A stretch of DNA of 64,000 nucleotides from Septoria linicola (Eukaryota; Ascomycota; Dothideomycetes; Mycosphaerellales; Mycosphaerellaceae), in NCBI GenBank assembly GCA_024114885.1, contig CP099425.1, forward strand, positions 434,001 through 498,000. The letters run 5' to 3'. The translations under genes were made by a program, and so were the position numbers. Shown here in pieces: positions 1-9,388 of this stretch (position 1 is its first letter; every line of letters begins with the position of its first letter). The notes below the pieces were generated by a model that made no database searches, was not told the DNA's origin, and saw only the letters and a program-made list of their open reading frames with translations.

Positions 1-8
1 ACTCGTCT

Positions 9-370
9 TCACTTCCTCACGCCCTCCCAACTCCACTCAACCTCCTCCACCGCCAGCATCTCGAGCACTTTTGCTCCCGCCAATCCAAGCACAGCACCGC
101 GGAGCACGTTCTTTGCGTCGAGCGATGCTACCTCCACCCCGTACTTCTTCTTGTTCTTCACTGGGAGAGACTTTCCCATCGACTTGCTTCCGTTTTCTTG
201 CTTGATCTTCGAAATCACCGGGTTGGCGTACAGGTCGCGTAGTGGGCGGGTGGTGTGCAGAGAGCGTACTGCCATGGAGGTGACGCGAGAGGCTGGGTTA
301 CTTGTTAGTTATGTTTTTTGTCGGCTGTGTTGTGGTGGTGGTGGGTCTTACTGACTTTGGAGACGGCCAT
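9..370 (-). CDS. Small putative mitochondrial protein, 100 aa, unassigned
   Basis: Model is complement of 9-292 and 352-370. The 59-nt intron has a GTAAGA donor, an ACTAAC branch point and a CAG acceptor, and joins the two exons in frame, adding 12 residues before an internal Met at 275. The N-terminus (MAVSKVTSRVTSMAVRSLHT) is rich in Arg, Ser and Thr with no acidic residue, as in a mitochondrial presequence. A basic lysine patch (KNKKKYG) lies mid-protein, then a short hydrophobic helix near residues 70-85. I do not recognise the family. It could instead start at 275 without the intron (88 aa). Mitochondrial targeting is inferred from composition only. Confidence 0.6.
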
Positions 371-886
371 TGTGTGGTATGTGTGGTGTTTTCTTACTTA
401 GTATAGTGCTTATAGTTGTTTCTGATTTGTGCTATTGTGTGGAGTTGGTACGGTTGTAGTCGAGTTGGCGTAGTGATTGAAGTTTTCGAGGGAAGCTGTA
501 AAAGAAATACAGAAATGTCTGTTGGCTTATGCCATTTGCAAGTGAAGCTGGTGGCTTCGAGTGACCCGTGCGTGCTGTTTCAAGTGAGCTCTGCGAAGTA
601 GCTAGATGCAGCGTGAGGACGGAAGGGAGATTGTGAGCAAAGACGTTCACTTACGTTCAGGGTATCAGAACTGTAGAGTGTCCATCTGGCTCTGCTCGCT
701 CCTATGTCCTTGGCACGCGGATGGCGCGCCATGTCTTCTTCATCAACTATCTACTGGCGTGCCTGGATGCCAGATTGGAGACCGACTTTCTCCTGTGCCT
801 AGGCTGACCGGCCCATGCACTTTTTATGCATGCAAAACTCCTCGCTAAACCTTCATCATCATGACTTCGTGCTTGGTATCCTCCAT
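371..886. other. Intergenic, 516 bp
   Basis: Lies upstream of the small mitochondrial gene and downstream of the CSN3 stop, both on the minus strand. I see no conserved ORF, RNA gene or repeat here. Confidence 0.6.
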
Positions 887-2311
887 CTACAGCATCAGAT
901 CCTCATCATCGCCCTCGATCATTTTCCCACCTGGCGCCTCCCATGTGAGGTCCATGGCGTCGGCAGGATCAATCGAGAGTTCACTGCGATGATTGCGCTT
1001 CTGGTGTTCGACAAACTCCTTGGTGAGCTGTAGGCGTCGATCTGCCTCGCGCACCTGTGTCACCAACGCTTGAATGCGTGTGGTCTGTGCCTCCAAGTCA
1101 TCTTGCGTTTGTGAAGTTGCAGTGTCGTGGAAGCGTAGCACTGTGTCTGCGCCAGCCCCTGAAAGACTTGCTGCAAGGTAGCCACCCTGAATCATGCTCT
1201 GCAAAGTCTGCAATGCCTCGCCAGCGTCTATCTCAAGCAGATTGGCAATGCGTACTACAGGCAGTGCAGCATACGTGCGCTGCAGATCAATGACTCTGTA
1301 GCGCTGCAAGGCGTTGCTGACCTCCTTCACCAGTCCGATATTCCCGTCGTCTTGGATGATCTGAAAAGCAGTCTCCGCGTTGGCTTGAAACTTCTTACCA
1401 TTACGCTGAGTGAAGTCCAGGGCAAGCTCATCGTATGGCTTGGACAATGCCTTGATAGCCTTCCAGACAATCTGGTCATGCGTCTTTGGATCTGGAAAGG
1501 GCTTGCCCTGCGCTATGAGGCCAACCAGGATCCATTTCTTGTACGCTTCGACCTGCAATGCGCTTGCAGTGTGCGACTGCGAAGGCGAAAGCAGTATGTA
1601 CTCCAAGAACAGCCGAGCACGAGTCCAGTTCTGTAGACCAATGTAGATCGATGCACCCACCAGATAGTACTCCAACACATCAGCACAATCTAGCCTCTTT
1701 GCAAAACCACTCTTGTCCGTGATCCACGCATTGCTCATCTCGTGCTCGTCGCTCGGCAGCTCTTCAGTAGCCTTCTGGGTCTTGGACGGGAAGGCGTGCA
1801 CGTCGGCATCCAGCACCGGAAGTGCTTGGCTAGGGACGCTTCTCAGGAGACACAGCCTTACAAGCTTCAGATGTGCGGGGATGAAGGTACCAGCAGTGGG
1901 ATCGAGTCGTAGTAGAGCATTGACGAGCGGCGTCAAGTCGGTCTGGCCATTCTCGTACAGAGTGCCGTACATCCAATCCCACAGGATTACGAACTCGTCG
2001 CCGGCATAGCGGATCTGCACTGGATCGAAAGTGCCGAAGAAGACGGCGGCTTGTTCCTCCAAGGTTGCAATGCATTTGGGATCTTTTGTGGCGAGGATCT
2101 GCCTGACGAGAGTGCGAAGGTAGGCGATGGAGTTGACGGCGGGGTCGAGTTGGTCGAGCACATTGTCCTTGTCGACATTCTTGGTGTAGGCGACGTCCTT
2201 GATGTCTCCCAAGCTCTTGATGAAGTCGTGGATAGCTTTGTCGTAGGTCTTGGGAGTGGTCGCCGCCTTCTCTGGCGGGAAGCTCAGCAGTACAGGCAGA
2301 AGGTCGGCCAT
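887..2311 (-). CDS. csn3: COP9 signalosome complex subunit 3
   Basis: Single exon, 474 aa. The N-terminus (MADLLPVLLSFPPEKAATTP) and the helical repeats that follow match fungal CSN3. The C-terminal third holds the PCI winged-helix region (about residues 330-390, around RIANLLEIDAGEALQTLQSM), followed by a coiled tail and an acidic end (EGDDEDLML). CSN removes Nedd8 from cullins and so controls SCF ubiquitin ligases; in filamentous fungi it affects development and secondary metabolism. CSN3 is a scaffold subunit with no active site. Start chosen at the first Met, in good context, facing the desaturase gene across about 400 bp. Confidence 0.88.
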   Translation of the reverse strand: MADLLPVLLSFPPEKAATTPKTYDKAIHDFIKSLGDIKDVAYTKNVDKDNVLDQLDPAVNSIAYLRTLVRQILATKDPKCIATLEEQAAVFFGTFDPVQIRYAGDEFVILWDWMYGTLYENGQTDLTPLVNALLRLDPTAGTFIPAHLKLVRLCLLRSVPSQALPVLDADVHAFPSKTQKATEELPSDEHEMSNAWITDKSGFAKRLDCADVLEYYLVGASIYIGLQNWTRARLFLEYILLSPSQSHTASALQVEAYKKWILVGLIAQGKPFPDPKTHDQIVWKAIKALSKPYDELALDFTQRNGKKFQANAETAFQIIQDDGNIGLVKEVSNALQRYRVIDLQRTYAALPVVRIANLLEIDAGEALQTLQSMIQGGYLAASLSGAGADTVLRFHDTATSQTQDDLEAQTTRIQALVTQVREADRRLQLTKEFVEHQKRNHRSELSIDPADAMDLTWEAPGGKMIEGDDEDLML

Positions 2312-2717
2312 CGTGGCGGTTTGGATGGAAAAGAGGTGTGTCTAGCGGAAAGTGGTGACCATCATTCAGTCGAGGTGGTAGTGTCCTGTCGAGGAGGTGG
2401 TGAGATGGACCAGGCAATAATGACAGCGATGAGGCGTTGGTGTTTGGTGTTTGTTGCAAGTGAAGCTCAGCTCTCATCACTGACAGACACATGAACCATG
2501 TCCGTCACTCCGGTTAACTTATTCTAGTACTTATCCGGACCGGCTACTCGGAGTTAATGGGGCTGAGCTGGACCCTGAACACCTGAACACTGAGAGATGC
2601 ACATGTTCTGGGTCAGCATTGGATTATTGACCGAGTTTACGAGGACTATCTTTCGAAAGAGAGATACATGGACAGAACAGAGTCTTCCACCAGTCCGACA
2701 GTCTCAATACACACACA
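2312..2717. promoter_or_regulatory. Divergent promoter of CSN3 and the desaturase
   Basis: 406 bp between two divergent start codons. No clear TATA box. The desaturase leader ends in a CA-rich run just before its ATG. No gene seen. Confidence 0.5.
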
Positions 2718-3030
2718 ATGGCAGCAACACGCCACACCAGCCGCTACAGGGACACGGTCCTCCCGAGGGGCAAGATCGAGGCATTGATTGCTGAAGGGCG
2801 AAAGGTGGTCATTGTGGATGGAGCGGTGCTCAAAGTCGACGCATGGCTGCCATATCACCCGGGCGGTGACAAGGCCATTCTGCACATGGTCGGCAGAGAT
2901 GCGACCAACGAGGTCAAGGCATTCCACTCGCAGGAGACGCAGGCGTTGATGCAGAAGTATTGCATTGGCAAGCTTGAAGGCCAATGGTCGGATTTTGTGC
3001 CTCCAATCCAGGGAGGCACCTTCAGGACGG

Positions 3031-3061
<31 letters not shown>

Positions 3062-4439
3062 GGGGAGCAGTGCAACGAGTACGGAAGAGCAATCTGCGGA
3101 CGACTCGTCTGCCAGTTCACAGGAGCCTTCGCCAGTGTTCGACCCAGCACAGCACAGATCATCTACTCTTCGCAGGCGAAGAGGAAGCTCTGCTGCTGCC
3201 AGCGAATCATCCGCCACCTCGCTCGACACATTAGCCATTGGAGAGCCGGCAGTACAAGAAAAGGCAGCATATCCAGCTGATGAGCGGACACAACAAGAGA
3301 TTGATCACGACTTGGAGATCTATCCTTCACTGGACCAGGAAACACAGACGAGTATCATCCGCAAGTACAAAGAGCTGGACGACAGGCTGAGAGCCGAAGG
3401 ACTATATAACTGCAACTACACTGGCTATGCTCGCGAAATAGCTCGCTACACCCTGCTCGGCTCTCTGGCCTACTACTTCCTCCAAAAGGAATGCTACATG
3501 CTCTCTGCTGCTTTCTTGGGCATGCTGTGGCATCAGCTCGTCTTCACCGTCCATGATGCAGGTCACATGGGCATCACGCACAACTTCCACGTCGACAGCG
3601 TGATTGGAATGTTCGTCTCCAACTTCCTCGGCGGACTCTCATGCTGCTGGTGGAAGCGCAACCACAACGTCCACCACATTGTCACAAACTCCGCAGAGCA
3701 CGACCCAGACATCCAACACATGCCCTTCTTCGCCATCAGCCACAAATTCTTCGCCAACCTCAAGTCGACCTACTACGACCGCATCATGGCCTACGACGCT
3801 GCCGCTCAATTCGTCCTCAAGTACCAACACTACCTCTACTATCCCATCCTCAGCTTCGGCCGCTTCAACCTCTACGTCCTCAGCTGGCAATACATCTTCC
3901 TCGGCCAAGGCCCTCGCAAAGGCCCAGCGTGGTGGCACCGCTACTTCGAAATGCTCGGCCAAGCTTTCTTCTGGTTCTGGTTCGGCCATCTCACCGTCTA
4001 CAAATCCATCGACACCAACACTCACCGTTTCCTCTTCGTCCTCATCAGCCACGCCATCACCATGCCTGTCCACGTGCAAATCACCCTCTCGCACTTCGCC
4101 ATGAGCACCGCCGACTTGGGCGTTGCAGAGTCCTTTCCCCAACGCATGCTGCGCACCACGATGGATGTCGACTGCCCAGAGTGGCTAGACTTTTTCCATG
4201 GAGGACTGCAGTTTCAAGCTGTGCATCATCTATTTCCACGCATGCCGAGACATAATCTGAGACAGGCGCAGAAGCTGGTTATGCAGTATTGTGACGAGGT
4301 GAAGATTCCTTATACGATATATGATTTTACACAAGGGAATGGAAAAGTCATCGGTAGGTTGGGCGAGATCGCGCAGCAGGCGAGGATCATGAGTGAGTGT
4401 CAGAAAGCTGCTTTCAAGGACGTTGTTGAGGGACATTAG
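2718..4439 (+). CDS. Delta-8 sphingolipid desaturase (cytochrome b5 fusion)
   Basis: Single exon, 573 aa. An N-terminal cytochrome b5 domain carries the haem motif HPGG at residues 47-50. A low-complexity linker of about 150 residues follows, including nine Gln. The membrane desaturase domain has the three histidine boxes: HDAGH (279-283), HNVHH (316-320) and QAVHH (500-504). The Gln in place of the first His of box three is the hallmark of b5-fused front-end desaturases. The b5-fusion and the wording around the boxes fit the fungal enzyme that puts the delta-8 double bond into the sphingoid base of glucosylceramides in the ER. A delta-6 fatty-acyl front-end desaturase is the main alternative. 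Confidence 0.85.
3036..3062 (+). repeat. (CAG)9 trinucleotide repeat in the desaturase linker
   Basis: Nine perfect CAG units in frame encode nine Gln between the cytochrome b5 and desaturase domains. Length change would stay in frame and alter only the linker. Confidence 0.95.
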
Positions 4440-4759
4440 AGCTGCGCTGGCATAGAGATGAATGACTTTGATAGGTTTAGCGCGGAATCATGTATAGAGA
4501 AAGAGATTTGACGACACGGCACGACATCATGGTCTCACAGAATGCATTTGGCCTACTTCAGAAGTAGGAGGAGGAGAGTACGATCCAATATCACTACCAC
4601 GATTCGCTGCATATTCCTGCTAGTTACCTCAAACTCTAAACACAAGCCCTCAATACGCCGCACAGCACAAGTCCACCAACACCAAAGCTATGCACCACAA
4701 TCCCAATCATCTCTCATCAATCAATCATATCCTCCTCCTTTCCCTTCTGCTAAATCTCA
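4440..4759. other. Convergent 3' region with a near-perfect palindrome
   Basis: 320 bp between the stop codons of the desaturase and ATG9. It holds an interrupted palindrome at 4552-4568 with 8-bp arms (CCTACTTC / GAAGTAGG) around one base. No gene seen. Confidence 0.55.
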
Positions 4760-7357
4760 TCAAGTCATACCGACCGGTCCCGTGGCCTTCTCCGTCTGTG
4801 CCTTGACAAACTGTGTCGCCAATCCCAGAATCCCAGGAGCACCTTGCACACCCGCATCTTCTCCATCGGCCACATCAGAGTCACTCTCCAACTGCACATC
4901 CGCAGCAACGGCGCCCGGCGCATCAGCAAAGTCCTGGAGGTCGCTGTCTTGCGCCATGATGCGGCTTTCTGTTACATCGGCGAGGCCTCCTGCACTTCCG
5001 CGGTCGGGGGGACGTTTGCTGGTGTGGGGTCGGAGACCACGAGGAGAGCGGATGGCTGAGGATGATGGGTGGCGAGGACTCCTCACGTTTGTACGCGGGT
5101 GGTGCGATGGTGCGCCGGACTCTTCTGCGATGCCTTCTGGGACACCGCCGGGCCAGGCAGGAGGGGGCTGGAAGGTTTGTTGCCGGCGACGCGATTGACC
5201 GCCATAGTGGCTGTAGTAGTGCATGAAATTCTGCACTGAGGCTGCCATCTTGTCGTCTTTCAAGCCGTAGTGGTCGTCTCGTAGCCCGTCAGGCTCAGGT
5301 ATAAATGTAGCTGGGTCCTCGATGTCGCCTCGCTTCTTGAAGTTGAAGTAGGCGAAGTTACATTGATAGCCAATGCCCTCAATATGGATCGTCTGTTCGC
5401 GGAAGAAGTCGATGATGCGCTCGCACGCTTTGCCAGAGTTCTGCCATAGGATCAAAGGTGTGACGATCAGACTGAGAAGTTCTTCGATGAACACGAAAAG
5501 CCTGAGCTTGAACATGCCCGAGAAGTCGGCGCGAACCTCGTCGCTGTGAAGGCGATTCTTCCAGTGAGAAGGCATGTAATGCGTGTACAGCAGAACTTCT
5601 CTCATATGAAAGCCAGGATCGTGCAAGTCGTTGTCGTCGGGAAGCGATCCATTGGCCACACCAAAGACACCGACCATAACCGACAGCCAGAATACAGCTG
5701 TTCTGCCAGGAGTAACCTCGAAGCCCAGGAACAATTCGGGATCGAAAAGGGTAGCCACAGTGAGCACAGCAGCTACTGCTCCAGACACAAAGGCTATGAA
5801 GCGACAGGCCTGATCAGTCTTGTCCTTGGGGAACTGCTTCAAGTACTCGATAGCGAATGGATGCGCTTGACGTAGTCGCCGCCTGAAGAGATGTTCCAAT
5901 TCGTTGAACTCTCTCATTTTCCATTCAGTATACGGCGCAAACGTGCGAGCTCCAGCACGCGACGGATTCTTGGTGAACTCGGTGTAGTTCTTGAAGAAGA
6001 ACAAGACAACATTGTACCCGATCGTGAACGGCGCAATGGCAATACTGACCAGAGCGGCGGCTCGAAAGCGGGTTCTTAGAGCGTCAACAAGTGCATGGCG
6101 TCTTTTGATGTCAAGGCAGAACGGACGTATACTACCAGTCTCGTCGAAGATAAAGTTGGTGAAGCAAAAGTTGATCGACCACTCCAGACTCCGCGAGTAG
6201 AAGTGTCGTCTTCCGAGAAATGGTACAGGTAAGGTGAAATCGAGCAAATCCTTGTTGTACATTGCCACATAGTAGTTGTCCTGACGCATTAGTCGATTCG
6301 CTATCGCTTCAGCATTCAGTCGTTGTCTCGGCTTGTTGAAATCGAGGTACTTTCTGCCTTGTTCGGAGGGCTCGGCGGCCGTGGCAACATTCGCATTTTG
6401 TACTCTCACCAACCCATTTACGATCTCACCCCACGCTACTGTCTGTATATCTTGGTCTCCAATGCCGAGTACGTGCTGGAAGAAGTCCTGCATTTGGAAA
6501 AGTCTCCTGACATCCCTAGTGTACCGCAGCGACTTGAAGAGCCAGTATATCACAAAGAAGAAAAGCGCAGCATTCTTATACCACGGCGCCTTTGCCATGC
6601 ATTTCGGTACCATGATTTCCGCTGTAGACTTGCTCGTTGGTATCTTGGAATAGTCAATGCAAGTAGTGAGGAACATGGTAAAGCTGAAGGCGAATAGCTC
6701 GGTCAGCAGTGTGAGGGCACGCGATAGCAGTATCGACCATACGCCGTGTTGGACAAAGTACTGGTAGACCTCAAGCAGGAATGCGTCTAGGTTGGTCGCG
6801 TTGGTATACATCCACGTCGCCTCTGCTTGTGGGTTCGCCCGTATCGCGTGTCTGACTGGCGCAGAAGCTTTCGAGGGGCGCGAGTCTGGACGTGAGCGTC
6901 GTGGTGTCCGCGAGGCGAATGCCTCTTGTTGTGCTTGTGACGCCTTCCACTGAGCTTCAGCTCGAGCAAGCTTGACCTCAGCAGAATTCTTGGGCTGCTG
7001 TCTACTGGGTCCCGCCTTCCCTCGAGGCTCCAGTAGCAGAGATTCAGGAACATCTTCATCTTCCAATCCCTTCCTCCTAGAGCTCGGACTCTGCCACTTC
7101 GGACGTGCATGTGCCGCAAGCATTTCAGGACTTTGTTCAGCGTCACTGGGTGTAGGCTGATCTGCAGAGGCGTCGTATAGAAAGGCGTCTGGATCGTCCT
7201 CGTCGTCTTGGTAGCCATCGGTGAAGGCTCGGTATCGCTGTGCCTCAACATCACCACGCCTGACAGCATCGCGTCTCCTGCCATCGTATACTGAGACATC
7301 ACCCTCAGCAACAGGCAGGAAGCGTGACAGCACGCGTGATGCTAGCATATCGCCCAT
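4760..7357 (-). CDS. atg9: Autophagy-related protein 9
   Basis: Single exon, 865 aa. A disordered basic N-terminus of about 190 residues precedes the conserved Atg9 core, with roughly six hydrophobic helices (first near residues 205-235, around LLTELFAFSFTMFLTTCIDY). The core segments around FLGRRHFYSRSLEWSINFCF and GYQCNFAYFNFKKRGDIEDP are typical of the family. The C-terminal tail is polar and low in complexity. Atg9 is the lipid scramblase of Golgi-derived vesicles that seed the autophagosome membrane and works with Atg2-Atg18. Length fits fungal Atg9 (about 800-1000). Start at the first Met (MGDMLASRVLSRF). Confidence 0.93.
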   Translation of the reverse strand: MGDMLASRVLSRFLPVAEGDVSVYDGRRRDAVRRGDVEAQRYRAFTDGYQDDEDDPDAFLYDASADQPTPSDAEQSPEMLAAHARPKWQSPSSRRKGLEDEDVPESLLLEPRGKAGPSRQQPKNSAEVKLARAEAQWKASQAQQEAFASRTPRRSRPDSRPSKASAPVRHAIRANPQAEATWMYTNATNLDAFLLEVYQYFVQHGVWSILLSRALTLLTELFAFSFTMFLTTCIDYSKIPTSKSTAEIMVPKCMAKAPWYKNAALFFFVIYWLFKSLRYTRDVRRLFQMQDFFQHVLGIGDQDIQTVAWGEIVNGLVRVQNANVATAAEPSEQGRKYLDFNKPRQRLNAEAIANRLMRQDNYYVAMYNKDLLDFTLPVPFLGRRHFYSRSLEWSINFCFTNFIFDETGSIRPFCLDIKRRHALVDALRTRFRAAALVSIAIAPFTIGYNVVLFFFKNYTEFTKNPSRAGARTFAPYTEWKMREFNELEHLFRRRLRQAHPFAIEYLKQFPKDKTDQACRFIAFVSGAVAAVLTVATLFDPELFLGFEVTPGRTAVFWLSVMVGVFGVANGSLPDDNDLHDPGFHMREVLLYTHYMPSHWKNRLHSDEVRADFSGMFKLRLFVFIEELLSLIVTPLILWQNSGKACERIIDFFREQTIHIEGIGYQCNFAYFNFKKRGDIEDPATFIPEPDGLRDDHYGLKDDKMAASVQNFMHYYSHYGGQSRRRQQTFQPPPAWPGGVPEGIAEESGAPSHHPRTNVRSPRHPSSSAIRSPRGLRPHTSKRPPDRGSAGGLADVTESRIMAQDSDLQDFADAPGAVAADVQLESDSDVADGEDAGVQGAPGILGLATQFVKAQTEKATGPVGMT

Positions 7358-8288
7358 GTTTGCAGGTGATCAAAGGTGTTGTAAAGCGTTAGGAAGCTCT
7401 GCTTTGTCAACGCTCGTCTGTCGACATGTCGCGACAGCTATCGCTTGATAAGAGTGCTGAGTTGAGCAGATCTTGTCATGCTCAGATTTTATAGCTTCAA
7501 GAATATCAAAGCTATGATATGATCAGTACTGCTTTGTGGGAGAGTCTTAGGCGCAATTCAATGTGTAGGCAAGGCAAGGCACGATAGATAGCGGGTCAGG
7601 CGACAGTGAGCATGTGAAAGACAACAGCGGCCAGCTGCCGTATGACGAAGTCGCGCTAGTGATGGCGGGCCGAAAGCTTATGTCATAGCTCCATCTCTCT
7701 TACTGCAATCAACGAGACCGGCCGTGTCACACCTCATGCAGAGGACAGACGCTTCAAGAGCACTGCAAGCCATCGATGGTATCAATCTGCCTGTAGTCAT
7801 GGCCCACCGGCAGTGGCGTAGTGGCGAGGTCTGTTCGACCTGACAAGCATTAAGAGGTTGACGATTAACCATCTTTCGATACCCATTCCATCTACATTAA
7901 TTGTGTGATTTGGCTTACCTTCTCAGGCAATCAAAGGCCGTGGAACAAATGGCCTGTCAATTGATGAGCTACCAGACCCAGCACCGAAACGCACAGCATG
8001 CGTACGCTGGTCCGCATCCTCGAAAGTCGAGGCTAGCACGTTGCAGTCTACTGCGATCACATGCCTATTGGCTGTGCACGGCTAGATATCTCTGACCGCT
8101 CGACGAGAAGATAGGCTAAGTTCGATATCAGCTCCAGCTGATGACCTTGCTCGACTGAATCGCCATCCGTCAGCTTGTCCGAAGCACCTTGACTCCTCGC
8201 ACATTCTGAGATCCGCTCCGTTTAGCCTCATTGCTAGCCATCGTAGGCCATCTTCAGGAAACACTAACCTCCACAGTACACAACCCCG
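7358..8288. promoter_or_regulatory. ATG9 upstream region, no gene
   Basis: 931 bp upstream of ATG9. Only short ORFs of at most about 65 codons, none protein-like. A T/A-rich stretch at about 7480-7525 lies 120-170 bp upstream of the ATG9 start and may be part of its promoter. Confidence 0.45.
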
Positions 8289-9065
8289 TCAACCTCTCCA
8301 ATGCAACCTTCGACTCTTCTCCGTCGTCTTCCTATGAATCTCCAGCACAGGCAACACAACCTGCTCCCAATCCAACCGCTTCGGCATCCGATCCATAATC
8401 TGAAAAGCCGCATGGCCAGCACAACAAGCATGTCCCTCACACTCGACCTTACATTCATAGCCCGGAACCTCACCCTGGTAGTACCACTTCAACCACCTGA
8501 CCAGTTTCCCCCAAGCCTGCATTCCCCGTCCAAGCTCAACTTGTACTCTCGGCGGGTGCGTGATCCACAGTCCTCGGCTTGCATTGCAGAAGTGCTTCAG
8601 CGCCAGTCCGTTAAAGTCTCTGCTGTGGAAGGTGAAGGAATTCTCGGGGCCGTAGTAGATTGGACCAGCTTCGGCGAGGATCTGCTTGCAAGTGCGGAGG
8701 AGAGCTGGGAGGTGGAATGTCTTTTTTGTGATTCGTTTGCTTTCTTCTTCCTCGATAGAACAGTGGTCGAGGAGGACGAGCTCGTAGATGGAGTTGCGGA
8801 GCTCAGCTGGGATTTTGTCGAGGAGACGACAGATCTTGTCGATGGGAACTGATGGATTCCGGATGACTCGAGCTTTGCGCTTGGGTTTGTGGAGTGGCGT
8901 AGAATCTTGTTTGGGCTGGGATGGGATCTTGAGGACTACGATCAAGCTTGACAGCTCGAATTGTGAGGCGTGGCGAGCTGACAGGAGGGGTGTCGAGTGG
9001 CTGACAGGTCTCAGGCCTGCTGGCATCCTGGGCCGGACATGCTTCGCGAGCGAGTTCGAGTTCAT
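8289..9065 (-). CDS. F-box/2EXR-like domain protein of unknown role
   Basis: Single exon, 258 aa. The segment near residues 83-96 (LLDKIPAELRNSIYELVLLD) has the LP.ELRN.IYE signature shared by a large fungal family of F-box-like or 2EXR proteins, followed by LPALLRTCKQILAEAGPIYY, the usual second motif. These families are expanded in Dothideomycetes and few members have a known function; some may be ubiquitin-ligase adaptors. The C-terminal third has clustered Cys and His (YECKVECEGHACCAGHAAF) that might bind metal. No signal peptide or membrane segment. Start at 9065 is the first Met of the frame; a shorter start is possible. Confidence 0.6.
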   Translation of the reverse strand: MNSNSLAKHVRPRMPAGLRPVSHSTPLLSARHASQFELSSLIVVLKIPSQPKQDSTPLHKPKRKARVIRNPSVPIDKICRLLDKIPAELRNSIYELVLLDHCSIEEEESKRITKKTFHLPALLRTCKQILAEAGPIYYGPENSFTFHSRDFNGLALKHFCNASRGLWITHPPRVQVELGRGMQAWGKLVRWLKWYYQGEVPGYECKVECEGHACCAGHAAFQIMDRMPKRLDWEQVVLPVLEIHRKTTEKSRRLHWRG

Positions 9066-9388
9066 TCTTCTTTTCGGCGGCCAATGTCAGGAGCCTTCTT
9101 CTTGCTACAACGCTGTTCGAGACTGACCTTGCTGTAGCACTCAGTTACGTTGCATGGGGCTGGGAAGGTTAGGGCGCTGTCCTTCTTGGTCGTTGGCTTG
9201 GATTGAACGAACGGTGCGGGATGATGACCTGTGCGAACGTGGCCCGTGCCTGTCGCATGGAGCTTCACGACACCTGAGACATATTTGGACCGATACCTTG
9301 CCGTGTGAGCGCTTCGAGAACTGATGTTACCAGATCGACCAAAGCATACACATCTTGTGACTACCGACTTACTTCACCGCCGCCTACC
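9066..9388. other. Intergenic, 323 bp
   Basis: Between the F-box-like gene and the broken peptidase, both on the minus strand. Only a short unlikely ORF; nothing else seen. Confidence 0.5.

Noticed and set aside
3604..4255. Long ORFs in other frames over the desaturase (up to 204 codons)
   Set aside because: They are shadows of the real gene, low in complexity (Ser/Thr, Arg/His or Val/Glu runs) and without motifs.
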